Positions 1 through 13,200 of a stretch of 64,000 bases of DNA are shown in pieces (the stretch's first letter is position 1; each line of letters begins with the position of its first letter). Both the position numbers and the translations under genes were made by a program. Location: the NCBI GenBank assembly GCA_029783825.1, contig JAREIK010012111.1, positions 496,001 to 560,000 of the forward strand, read 5' to 3'. The notes under the pieces are model-generated. The model was not told the origin of the DNA and made no database searches. It was given only the letters and a program-made list of their open reading frames with translations. The stretch is from Sapria himalayana. Lineage: Eukaryota > Streptophyta > Magnoliopsida > Malpighiales > Rafflesiaceae.

Positions 1-2876
1 ATGTATTTGTGTGTGATGATGTTTCTCAAAGTTTAGTTTATATTATGTTTGAATATTTGATAAATGGTAAATTAATGTGAAAATTCTTATGTGCCCTTTT
101 ATCATACGAGGTGACCATAATTCACTGAATGATCACTATTAATATAATATACTCAAAATTGTTCACTTAGTATTTTAACATTGAAATAGTACCTATTTTG
201 TATAAGGGTCATTATTATGTCTTTTCATTTTAGTTAATACATCAATTATTATTGATGATTATTTTAAGTATATAATATTATTCTTCAATCTCTTATTATT
301 TCTATTATTTGAGAAATATGATATTTAATTTATTTATATTTTTGGCTTTATAAGTATAATACTTATGATTATTAAACATATATTTTCTTAATAATTTTAC
401 ATATAAAAATCATATAAGCAGGATTGATTTACAAGATTGATACCATCATGCAAGTCTCCCATACTTGTGTGTGTCTCGTGATATATATGTCATTGTCCGT
501 TATCATCGATATATGACTCAAACATCAAGATGAAATTATATAGTAAAATATTCTATTTAACTCACATATTATTTTGAGATTAGTTCATTTAGATAATATA
601 TAATAAATTGATCATTAATAAGTTTGTGATTTTGATTTCGTCATCATCATATTCATATTGATTAACATATTTTAATTCAAAGTTTTCACATTGATTTATT
701 TTATGTATTAAGATTAAAAATATTTTCATTTTATTCTATTTAAAACTCATGAGTTTGTTTCATAACACATATATCATCATTCATTATCACTGACACACAT
801 ACACTGACATATTCATGTAAATTATAATTTTTAATTTTTAAGTGCATTATAATTTATTAACATTTAAATATATTATAAACTAAGCATAAATTCATTAATT
901 TAATTATTAATCACAATGTAATTATATAACTAATCCTAGAGTTTAATTTAATTAGATATTAAGGTTAAAATCGCAAGAGATATGTGAAAGATTGTTTTGC
1001 GGGGTCTAAGGTTCTTAATAAATATCTAAAATAATTTCAAAAGAAGAAATTCCTAATTCTAATTGAGTTTACTTGTTCACCTTAGCTTGTTCCTAATTAA
1101 TGTTGACATCGTGCCTGTATATGTCTAGAATGCATCATGATAATTGTTTGCTTTTCTCTTTGTTTTCACTCTTTTAATTATCTAAAATTATAATTTTTAT
1201 ATTTTAGGAATTCATGCACTATTTTAAGTTGAATGTCGTGATACAAAGTTTAGATTCCGACTCTTTTATCTCTTCGAATACTCTCTGAATCATAATTTTT
1301 GTAGCTCTGTGAATGACTGACAAATGCTTAACTCTTTGTAATACTACGTAATGATTCTGCTAAGTGATTGTGATTTTGCTCTTGGCTTTCTGAGCAAAAT
1401 ATTGTGTTACTGTGATTGTCATGACTGAGTTACTTTTTTTTGTAACACAATGTTATGGCACATAGGTTTTTGGTTGTGCCTTTAGTATTGGCTATATGGT
1501 AGAAGGTTTGTTGCACTTTGAATGTTGTGTTTGAATTGATTTCTTGAATAAATTCATATTAATGAAAATTATGTCGTAATCTTTATTTATTAATATTTTA
1601 TTTCTATTTGAAAAAATCATGACTCTGGAATGTATAGTGATTATTTGTACTAATGAGTTATTTGACCACCATGACTTGAAATTAATATTGTGTTCATTAA
1701 GTAGGTTATAACTAGTATGACAATAACTCTAAGAAATTATCTTGGTTACAATGATTGAAATGTGAAATAAAAAAATTTTATCAATTCAGTGATAGTGTTG
1801 TGATATACAAAGAATGTTTTGTTTATTCTAGTAGTGTTATAGCTAATAAATAACAATGTAACAACTCAAGACTAAAATGTAGAGTCTATATTAGTCATGA
1901 CAAGAGAATTAAGATGTATTTTCATTACTTTTCTTCTCAACAACTCTTTCTTCATCAAGTTTTTCAATTTTTTCAAAATGTTTATATGATTCCACTAATA
2001 TTTATCACTTACTTTTTCAAAATATGATTTTAGTAATTTTTTTTAAATAATCACTAGAGTTATTACAAACAATCCACATTTTGTTCCTCGAAAAATATTA
2101 TTTATTTCCTATTTTTATTATCAAATAACACCATATAAAATTTCAAACAACTTAGACTATAATCGCAATAATTTTCAATGAACATTTTTTATGCAAGCTA
2201 GAAACCTCGTGCCACATTAGGCTCATCGTAATACACCAAGGCATAAATTTCAATAAAATTAATATACAATAAATGCTCTTATATGATGAGCCAATGCATT
2301 TGAATAACTCATATATTGAGTAATTCCATCAATAATGACATAATAAAATAATAACAATTAAAAACATAAAATGATATGATTGTAAATTGAGAACTTTAAA
2401 ATAAAAATTTCATATTAATTTTATTAAAGTTTATGTAATATATGATATTACATAATAATAACAATAAAAAATATGCACTAATGACTAATGAATCATTAAT
2501 AAATGTTATTATATTATATAGATCTTTAAAAATTTTCTGAAATTTTAAAAAAGTGATGGTGTTATTCCTGAAATTTTTGTGAATTTCAAAAATTTCTAAA
2601 TTTTACTAAGCGTGCAAGGCATTGCACCTCATGTGTCATATATGCTTTGTGCTTGGCACTCTGTGCATGTTTCACAATTATGAGTCTCAACTCTATTTAT
2701 TTTCCATATGTTTAATGTTTGCAGATAATTGAAATGTAGATAATCTAAACAATTTGTTCATGAGAGAACAATTTCTTTAAGTTTAATGTTTGCAGTGCAT
2801 TTAATGCTTGGAAAGAACTGATAGCTCAACTTCTTTGCTAGACAACTTTTTAATTGTATCTGTATTTCTATTGTAG
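1..2876. other. AT-rich DNA upstream of the first visible SET exon; probable intron
   Basis: No exon, transposase domain or RNA gene was recognised on either strand. The sequence is mostly A/T with scattered short ORFs. The SET exon that follows starts at a clean acceptor (TTGTAG, 2871-2876) in the middle of a conserved domain, so this stretch is most likely the intron before it, at least 2.9 kb long. I looked for the conserved segment that normally precedes the SET core in this family and did not see it here; it must lie further left or be lost. Confidence 0.5.
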
Positions 2877-3398
2877 GTAAATCATGTATTCATGGTTTTG
2901 GCATCTTTGCTAAGGGTCCACACAGGGCAGGAGATATGGTAAGCAAGATAATTTTTAATGTTAATGTCATCCCTGATTGGACGCGTAGGTATATTAGTTT
3001 TTTTTTTTTGTTCTGCAAGGTAAAATTGTCAATTTGCTTTCAAAAAACTATATTGGAAATTTCTTAGTATTGAACAGAGTAGTATTTTTACCATGATTAT
3101 TAGGTCATTGAATATGTTGGGGAACTTGTTAGATCTTCCATTGCAAATCGAAGAGAACAACTTATATACAATTCATTGGTGGTACTGTGAAAATTTCTTT
3201 TTTTTTGAATCCATTATTAATGAAACTGATGCAATATTTTGGTGCAAACTGATTTATTATGGTTGCATACAAATGACTTGGACTAGGGTTTAATTTCTGC
3301 AGGGTGCTGGGACGTACATGTTCAAACTTGACGATGAACGGGTCATAGATGCTACTAGGGCAGGAAGTCTTGCTCATTTAATAAACCACTCATGTGAG
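2877..3398 (+). CDS. ATX: SET exon cluster (three exons, N-terminal half of the SET core)
   Basis: Exon 2877-2938 starts after TTGTAG and ends before GTAAGC; it encodes KSCIHGFGIFAKGPHRAGDM after a split Gly codon. Exon 3104-3181 starts after TTAG and ends before GTACTG; it encodes the VIEYVGELVRS segment through YNSLV. Exon 3303-3398 starts after TGCAG and ends before GTGAAT; it encodes GAGTYMFKLDDERVIDATRA through NHSCE. The introns of 165 and 121 bp are of normal plant size. No stop or frameshift interrupts these three exons, unlike every transposon relic in the window. Confidence 0.85.
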
Positions 3399-6300
3399 GT
3401 GAATTGTTACTTGCTTCATTTCATAATGTTTTCCTGGTTCTACAGGGGCATCGTGCTCTAGTTTTTGGCCCATGTGCCATAACACGTTGCATGGCATTAC
3501 TCGACATGCCAACCTGTCTAGGCTAGTTTTGCGTTGAGTTACCAAACTAAGCTAGGGTAGACCTTACCTCAACTAGGTCAGGTTTGAGTCATGCTGCCCT
3601 GACAAGGCTTGTGCATAGTGCATGGGGTTTGTTAGGCCAGACCCTGCATGACTCGGATAGCCTAAGGGCTAACATACCATCTTGGGTTGCCCTCTTTTAG
3701 AGGTCTGCTAGCACAATACGTCCCAATTTTAAAAGTGGGATGACCTTGTCCAACATGATGTTTTCCATCTTTATTGAAATATGATGCATGATTAATATAG
3801 ATATTAAAATCTTTTGACACTTGTCATAATTTATTGATATTCATGTTTTTTTTTTTTATTTTTATGAAGTTTTGATTTTTTTTAATGAATTGACTAATAA
3901 ATAATAAAATCTGTAAATTTAAATGAAAAAAACCAACTAAGGACAATGAGTGTAATCATCATTAAATATGATAAACTATTTAAATTATTTTCATGTCTTT
4001 ATTTTACAAGTTTTTAGTATATGTATTATATTGAATAATTTTTTATTCATATAAGTTTGATATGTAAAATAAGAAATTTTATTATGATTTCCTTATTGAT
4101 ATGTGTCATACTTTAGTGAAAGTATTCTAATATTAATATAAACTATCCTTAGCTTGAGTATTGATGAATGTTCAAGTTGATACTGCTCAAACAATAAATT
4201 AATACTACCCAAATATCTAGTGAGATCTATCATAAAAAAAAGATATAAAATCCACCTTACTCAATCCTAAAGGTTGTTTTATTTGAAGTTTTCTTGTTTT
4301 GCAAATATATATAAGCAGAAAGCAAAAATAATATTAGAATTAAATTGTTTGTAAATATAACTTTAAAAAAAAATTAATAAGAAATTAAGAATAAATATAA
4401 TACATGAAATAAATAAAGGATATAAAAAAATACTATCATAACCACTGGACCGTGAGGGATTGTTATTAATTATTATAATACTCAATATATAGCAGAAAAA
4501 TTGTTAAAAAGAAATTAATTATTTATAATATGATTATTGACTCATGAGTTGTTTATTAAAATGTTTGAATTAAGAAGACAAGTATCAAGAGTATGACAAG
4601 TATTCGTTGTTGTCTTTGTTAAAAATTTTATATACTCATATCTAGTTAGTGTCATATTGGAGAAATTTTGTAAGAACTCTAGGTTGACTTTGATAATTAG
4701 TCATTCTCAATATTTTGTAGCACTCAATGTTTCTTAACAATTGTTTTAGGGTTCCCCAATTTTATATAGTATGTATATTGAAATGAGATTCTCATGACTT
4801 GTATATATTGAATTGTTTAATGATATAGCTTTGGTCTAGGGGGGAATTTCATGTGTAGGTTAGAGGTTTCAAACATGTCATGTCGTGCTTAGAGACATCA
4901 AACGGGCTGGGCAGCTCGGGCTCGGCTCAACTCGGTCATGTCCGGCCCAAGTCACGACATGGTCTAGACCATTGCCCATGTCAGTGCCTGGCCGCCTCAT
5001 GGCACGGCTTGTGCCTTGCCGTGTCTAGGTCTACTTGGCTACGTGTCGGGCTAGGCAGGGCCCGACATGAGGGCCTATGGGCACGTGAAATTGGCATGAC
5101 CCAAACCATGCCCTGACCCCTCCCCACTTCGATGCCTGATTCCCTGTCGCCCGACCTCGAGCCCGACGAATCTGAAATTTTGTCAGTCTTGCAACATGAT
5201 TGATCCGGCTGGTTGGCCTTTTTTCTCTGGCCTCAGCCTGAGCCCGATGGTTCCAGAAGCTGAAGTTTATGGAACTTATGACTATTTGGGTCGATTCGAC
5301 AGTCAAACTGACCTAATTGTCAAAAAAAAAAATTTAAATCTTAGCCGGTGGATTTCGTCCCCAACAGCTATGTGACAGAACCAAATGGTCCTAAAGATTC
5401 TACCTCAATTTTTATTAAAAAAATTTAAAAAAAAATTTTAAAAAATAATTTAGAAAATTTGTTTGAATATCTAAACATTCTCCTCTCTCTCTCTCATATT
5501 TTCTCTCTCTCCATCTCTCTCGACTTATTTTTTTTCTCTCATTATTTTCTTTCAGGACTCAGGTGTTGATTGTGGTGCTTCATGTGGTGCAAACATCAAA
5601 AAAAATAGTTATTTTATGCATTATGATTTATAAGTATTATTTATTATTATTTAGTTGTTAAGTTTTATTTTTAAATCTTCTTCTTAATTTTAATAAATTT
5701 ATTAATATAAAAACATTATATAATACAATATAATTAAAAAAAATAAAAAATAAAAATAACAAATAGTAATTTTAATTACGAAAACAAAATTAATTATAAT
5801 ATACGAAAAGATCTTGAGATCGCTGAAATTTTAGTTTCTTTGGTTGTCTCGACTCAAATATCTAAAAAATAAAAAACTAGAAGAATATCAGTGGTTTGGA
5901 TTCGTTTTAATATAATACAACAAAAAAATATTTGGGCATCAAAGAAGAATCGATATAACATAGATATTATAAAAAAATTTTAAACTGTAAGAGCTCGTAT
6001 GAGATTTAATACCTTAAGAGATATACCAAACTATGCACCAAAAAAACATGATGCATTATATCATGACAAACCCAACTTAGTGATGAGTTCTTTCAGGCTG
6101 GATCCAGTTCAGACTCAATTTTGAATTCCTTTATATATCGCAATGAGTTAGGGTGGAAGGACATCACAAAACTAATCACTACAATGAGTCTTTCAATTTG
6201 GTTTTTGTAGGATCCAATGGTAGTCAGTATAATGTATGCTTATTTTCAGCCTGCATATCATATGATTCATAGGTTCACATTTAGGAACGGCTGACGACAT

Positions 6301-7216
6301 ACTAAAATATTATAACTTATAAAAAAAATAATAATTAATAAATTTAAGCATTATAGTGGAGTCGTGTTTATGAAGTCCCATATTTGGACTAGTTGCGATG
6401 ATACATCTTATGCTTATCTCACCACTCACTATGTAGATTCTAAATGAAAACTAAAAAAAATATTATGATTTTCGGAGATTATCAATTCTCATGATGGTCT
6501 GATCATTTATGAGTGTATGATGAAAATTTTTAGATGATAAAAAATTCAAAATAAAATATTTTCTATCATATTTGATAAATTATCTAATAATAGAGTATTG
6601 ATTAATATGTTTATTAGGATTAGTAGAGATAGATCATTAACTGAGATTTTTCATGTTAGATGCATATGTCACATTATTAACCTCATAGTACAAGTAAAAT
6701 TGAATGATGTTTCACTTATTTTAAAAAATATACGTAACTCACTAAAATTTCTTTGCACGCCTCGCAGACAACAAGAGTTCGATAGTCTCTGTTTGTCTTC
6801 GAGTCTAAAGAAAAAATTTTAATTGGATGTCAGATATCGTTGGAATTACACATACTTTATGTTGGGCATATGTTGGATATAAACACGTGATATCCGACTA
6901 CGTTAATAGTAATAGTGAAAAAATTATTATTGACTACACTGATTGGGCTGTATAAATTTTATTTATGAAATTCTAAAGATTTTTTATGACATGACAAATA
7001 TCTATTCGTTAGTTTATATTCTCACGATTTGTATTGTATTTAGCTGCATATACAATATTAGTAGCATGTTTAAAAAATTTAGAGATGACCCGATATTAAG
7101 CGATATAGTTATAGAGATGAAAACTAAGTACTTAAAGTACTGATTCACCATTTTATTTCTTTATTGTCTAGCTGTCTGCTTGGACCCTAGGATTAAAGTG
7201 GAAGGGGGTAGAGAAC

Positions 7217-7252
<36 letters not shown>

Positions 7253-10200
7253 TTGTGCATGAATAAAGAAGACCATCTTGAAGGATTCATTCATGAGAAA
7301 TTAATTGAGCCATTTTTATACTATGATACTAAGTATGATGGTAGTAGTAGTGAGACTCCGAGTATGGGCATGAATATCATATTCAGAGTTGATGATTTTT
7401 TTCATTCAGGTAGCAAGGTGAAACAATGGAGTGGACAATTGAATATGAGCGGTCTTTCTCGGTACATAGATTCTGATTATTGATCAACCATATCACATTC
7501 TGATACTAAGAATCCTGATATTTTATAGTGATAGAAATCATATGAGTCCACCTATCTCGTACTATCTAAGATGACACTAAATCTACCGACTCATTCAGTG
7601 TCGAGCGTAACATCATAGTTTGGTTTTATTGTTGTAGTGAATGTGCTTTCGTATAGTATTTATCTAAGATGACACGGGATATATTGACTCCTCCGATGTC
7701 AAACGTAGCATCGAAGTCTATTTTTGTTAATGTAGTGAATATGATTTTGGATATGAGATCTAGATTGTCGAGGCATTAGCATGCATGAAAGATTGTAGGG
7801 ATTCCTTGAGCATTCAGGATCGTGCTGTGACTGCAGCAAAAGGGGAGGAGTTGGTTGCTGATGATGATCTGTGAGATATTGATAATTTGATGACGATTGA
7901 CAACTGATGACGATTAAGACACTGATACTTATCTTATATCATTATTAATCATATGTTGTAATGTTGATGATATTTTTGATTTTTATTTATCTTTTTGGAT
8001 TAATATTATTTTTGTTTATTTTTTTTATTATTTATTTTGAGGCTTTGATTCTTGAATTTTTATTTATATTTTTTGTGATTAATATTTAATTCAAACATTG
8101 TTAAAAAATTAATTATCAGTTTTATTAATTCAGACATTATTAGTTTTAAATTTTAATTTATTATATTATGCTTTATGTTTTATTTAATTTCATAAATTAA
8201 AAAAAATTAATTATTTTAATTTAATTTAACAATTAACTATAAACTATTTTTATTTTAAATAATTAAAATTTAAAAATTTTAAAAATTTTAATATTCCGAA
8301 TTAAAAATTTTCAAATGGTCCGAACTAGGCTTGAACCCAGCCCAAACAACCAAACCTCACCCCAAGCCTACCACAAATGGCCAAATCCCACCCCAAACCC
8401 TCTTCAAATTGCCATGCCTCAGCCCAAACCACGTTCCGAATGGGTCAGAACCGGCCTATCCAGGCATGACCCGACCTGGCTTCATCACAGCCTTGTAGAT
8501 GGTTCGTGCCGGGCAGTGCTGGCCAAACATGTTTGACACCTTTAATTGTGCCAACCCGACCTGTTTTTTCTCAGCACGGTCATGCCACTGTGTCTAGTCC
8601 ACCGGCCCAACACGACACGATGGACACAACAAAGTGCATAACCATGCCAACCATTCCAAACATAGAAGTGTCGAACGGGCTAACATGACCTGTTTTTTAT
8701 GGACTAATTGAGCCACCATGTCGTGTTCGGCACGATTTTGTACTGTAATCATTCTGTGTTTGGTATGACCCTGTATCCTATCCATACTATGTCTGGTATG
8801 GCCCAATACAGTAATCATGCCATGCTAGGCATGATACAACTTGAGAATCACTTGCCTGACTTCTATTTGATTTGGGTTGGATCGTGCTTGGACTTGCCGG
8901 GTCAGAATGGGTCGTACTTGGGTTTTCTAATTATATTTTTTAACAAATCCAGCTGGGTCTCTGTGCCGGTTTATCTTGCTTTCGAGCTAGGAACGGGCAA
9001 TGCCTAGCCCAGTACAGCATTAACCGTACCAAGGGTTAGCCAGGCCTGGCTCATAGCACTGTTCCAAAATGTGCTTTGCTGGGCCAGCCGGCCAGGTATG
9101 GCTGAACCGGGCCGTGCCCAGCCCGCCTGTCCTTGACTGCCCAGCCCTGCCTGCTTGGCCCTGTTTGATATTTCTACCTTAACGTAAAAAACAGCCTTAT
9201 TGGCGGCCGATTACAATCGGCCATGTGGTTGAATTTGTTATAAAAAAAAAATAAAACTACCAGAGTGTCCGCCCGACGGGGATCCCATCCGGCGATCACC
9301 CAGGCTGGTTTACCATGCCTTCGGGCCAGGCGCATAGGTTGTGCATGACTTTACTTGAGACACGGTTCATGCTGGCCTGGCACGGCACAAACCATGCCAA
9401 GGGGTGGCTTTGCCCAGCCCTAGGCACAGTACGAGACTGTGCCATGCTGGTCCAGGAATTGTTTAATCGAGCCGCTCGGCCCGTTCGACACCTTTTAGTA
9501 CAGATAAATGTGTCACACACCTTGCAATGAGCAAACTAACCAATAACACTAACCAAAATGCACCACATTGCACCAACCACACACACATTGCACAATTCTA
9601 TACCAACCACACCACACACATGATGTACCTTTGCACACCCTTGTTGCACCAATCACACACACTCTGGTCAGCATTACGCACCATTGTTGTTGATACCCCA
9701 ACCATACAGACAACACCAGCATTATACATCATTGTTGTACAAATAAAACATTCCATCCTGAATGTTTTCCATGGGCAAATATAAATAAATTATGTGCTAA
9801 ATCTTCTTTCTTAAGAATGAATGATATAAAATAACCTATGTTAAGAAATAATATAAAATAATATTTAGTTGATATGGTATTTCATAGTTAATATTTGTAT
9901 CTCACAAAAAATACTTTTAAAAAATACTAATAAAGAAAACTTTTTGGCCGAACTTATCAAAATATTAATATTTATTCTTTTTAACTAAATAATGTATGGG
10001 TGTCGCAACGCTTGAAATATATATGATTTTGTGATTAGCATAGTCATTTTTAAAACTATCTGACGATTACTTTAATTTGTTATTATTTTTAATTTTTTTA
10101 TTTTTATTAATCTGCTATTTTTTTTCAAATTGACTGAAAAATATAAAAATACATGATATAAAACAAAAAAAAACCAATCAAGTATAATAAATTTATTAAC

Positions 10201-13200
10201 AATAAATATGATAAAATATTACAATTTTTTTTGAGTCTCATCTCTAAAGCTTCTAATATGTTTAAGTATATCAAACATAATAAATCATCACTCATACAAG
10301 TTTGTCATGCATGATATGAAATCTAAGTATTTTTTTCACAACTAATACATCTCACACTCTACAGCTCTACTATAGTAACTCTAGTATATAAATATTACTA
10401 ATACTTGGATATAATTTTACTTACTTGATTATTGATGAGTGATGAAATCAAGATTCCATAGGTAATAGAACAATATTATTTAATTATCTAATGACATATT
10501 ATAACATAGAAGAAAAGATATTTTATTTTGCTCAATCTTAAATATACTATTTCTCAAAGTCTCTTAATCATACAAGTATATATTAGTAGAAGTAAAAATT
10601 ATATTAAATTTAAATTTCTTTGGAATACAACTAAAAAAAGAAAACTAACAGTGTAATCAAAAAATAAAAAAATAAAACATGTGAAATATACAATGGAGTC
10701 AATTGAATGGTGTAATAACTATTGAATTTTGATGTCTTGCCATTGATTACTATAATTCTCAATATATAAGAAAAAAAATAGTGAAAAATTAATTATATAT
10801 AATGTGACTAATAACTCATGAGTTAATTACTAAAGAGTTGGAGTGTGAAAATAAGTCATAAAAATTATTATACTTGAAGGTAGAGGTGTCAACTGGGCCT
10901 GACTGACCCAGCTCGGCACGAGGCAAGGCATGATTCGGTCTTGCCCGGGCTGGCCCGACATGGGAATTAGTCTTGCCCGTGTCGTGCCCGTCCATGGCAC
11001 CAGCCGTGCCATGCTGTACCGAGACCAATCAGGCCTCGTGCCGTGCTTGGCCTGGCATGGTATCGTGGTACGTTGGGACAGTAACTCGGCATGTGTCGAG
11101 AATTTGCCCCAACGACAGAAGCTAAGCCATGAAAGTGAAAAAGATTCGCGTCGGCGCTGCGACGTGCCGTCGAAATCCTATTTTTTTTAAATTAGGGTTT
11201 TTGCCTCACCCGAACCCGGCCGAACTCGTCGGTTTCGTGCCTCGGGTTCGTGCCGGGCTGATCTCCATAGAATCTTGTTGGGCCATGCATGGTACGGTAC
11301 AGTAACCGTGCCTGGCTTGGCACGGTAGCATGGTCGGGCTGGCTAAACCCGTGTCGAGTCAGCACGGCACGGCCTATTTGACACCTCCATCTGAAGGACA
11401 ATAAATATTTAGAAGACAAAATAACTTTTGTTATTTGACAACAACTTTGTCAGATGTCACATAACCACTTGTAGAATATGTAGTGAACTGATACTCTCAT
11501 ACCTCATATTATAAAATTATAATTTAAAATTAAATAAATAATACTTGATTAAAATAATGTATAAAAAAATAAAATTAAATAAAATAAAAAAAACATTACT
11601 TAATGTAAAGTTGGTGTTTATAATTTTATAATACTCAACTTTAAGAAAAAAAAATAAATTGAGGTTTTTTAATGTCTTTGTGAAATTGTCTACTAGCTAA
11701 TATACTTTATGAATACATGTTATAATAATAATAATCTCATATTGAATTTTTTTTATGTTGAAGAATTAATCTATCTTTATGTGTATTGTTTATTCATAAA
11801 ATATTAAATTAGAGATTATGTGTCTTAGTCTCAGATTGTAAGTTAAATAATAATGAGAAAAGAGAGTATATAATTTTGAATTTTGCCTATGTATTTAATT
11901 TTAAAAATAACTACACCTTTTTTTTTGGAGAAAATGTTGTATTTGAAAAAAATATAAATATTTGTCATAGATTTTCTTTTCGTACATGATGATGCTAAAT
12001 TTAAATCTGAATATTTGATTAATTGCAGATATCTATGATTTCTTAAAATGATTACTAATTCTATAGTTTTTTTCACATCTCAATTTGCTAAAAGCTTTGT
12101 TAAGTTGAACTTGTCTAGAAGAATATATTAAATAATTAACTATGTTGATTGTGTATGTTATATTTAGTCTGATTATAGTAAATAATTATTTTTTTATGAT
12201 TATCATATAATAGCATCAATTAAATAGGTCATATTAAAGATTATATACCTCGATGATTAACTATAATACTAAAGAATAGTTTGTAGAAGAAGTTGAATAC
12301 TCAATCTTCACTAGTATATGTCAAATTTAAAGAATCTCACTGATGAATGTTGTCATCACTTAGAGTTCTGTCTATATATTAAATCTCGAAATAGTTATTT
12401 TTTTTTTATTTTTTTAAAAAATAAAATTATCTACCAGAAAATCACAAAAACTTGTATTAGATATTTTTTGATTATAAGTTGATGTCTAACTTAAATATGA
12501 ATAAAATTTAATTGCTTGTTTTAATTTTCAAAAAATCATATTTAGGTTAACATGTTGAGCATAATCAAGTCATAAAAAGCTTCTAACTCCAATATAAAAA
12601 TGTGTGTTTTATATAATGAGCTAAGTAGATTGACCCATATCATGTGCTTCTATTGATAGTGAAATATAAATAGAAAAAGATGAAATAATGTAATTCTAAG
12701 CTGATGCGAAACATTCAGAATATAAAGTTTGGATAAAATTAATATAAGCTGAGATTTTTTTAATATCTTTAAGAAAATGTTTGCTGACATATAGAGATTT
12801 TAACTATAATAATAGTCTTATTCTAATTTTTTTTTGATGAATGAATAATCAACTTTTATATGTTCTATTCACTTATAAAATAATATATTTTATGATATAT
12901 GCTTTGATGTTTGACTATTATATTAAAGAGTAGTTAGTAGTAGAAAATGTATACTTGATATTTTCCAATAAATATTAATTTTATTTGATATCTAAAATAT
13001 AAATAATTTTAAGTGATATCAATAGCTATTAGTAAGATAATATTGGATATGATGTTTATTAGAGATTGAATATTCATTTTTTTATAAAAATTATTCATCA
13101 GTATAATAGTCATGCAGCATATAAACTTTTGTCTTATCTTTAATATAGACTCTGTTGAAGTATATGATTAATTGCATACTTTAGTATCCAAAAAATTGTA

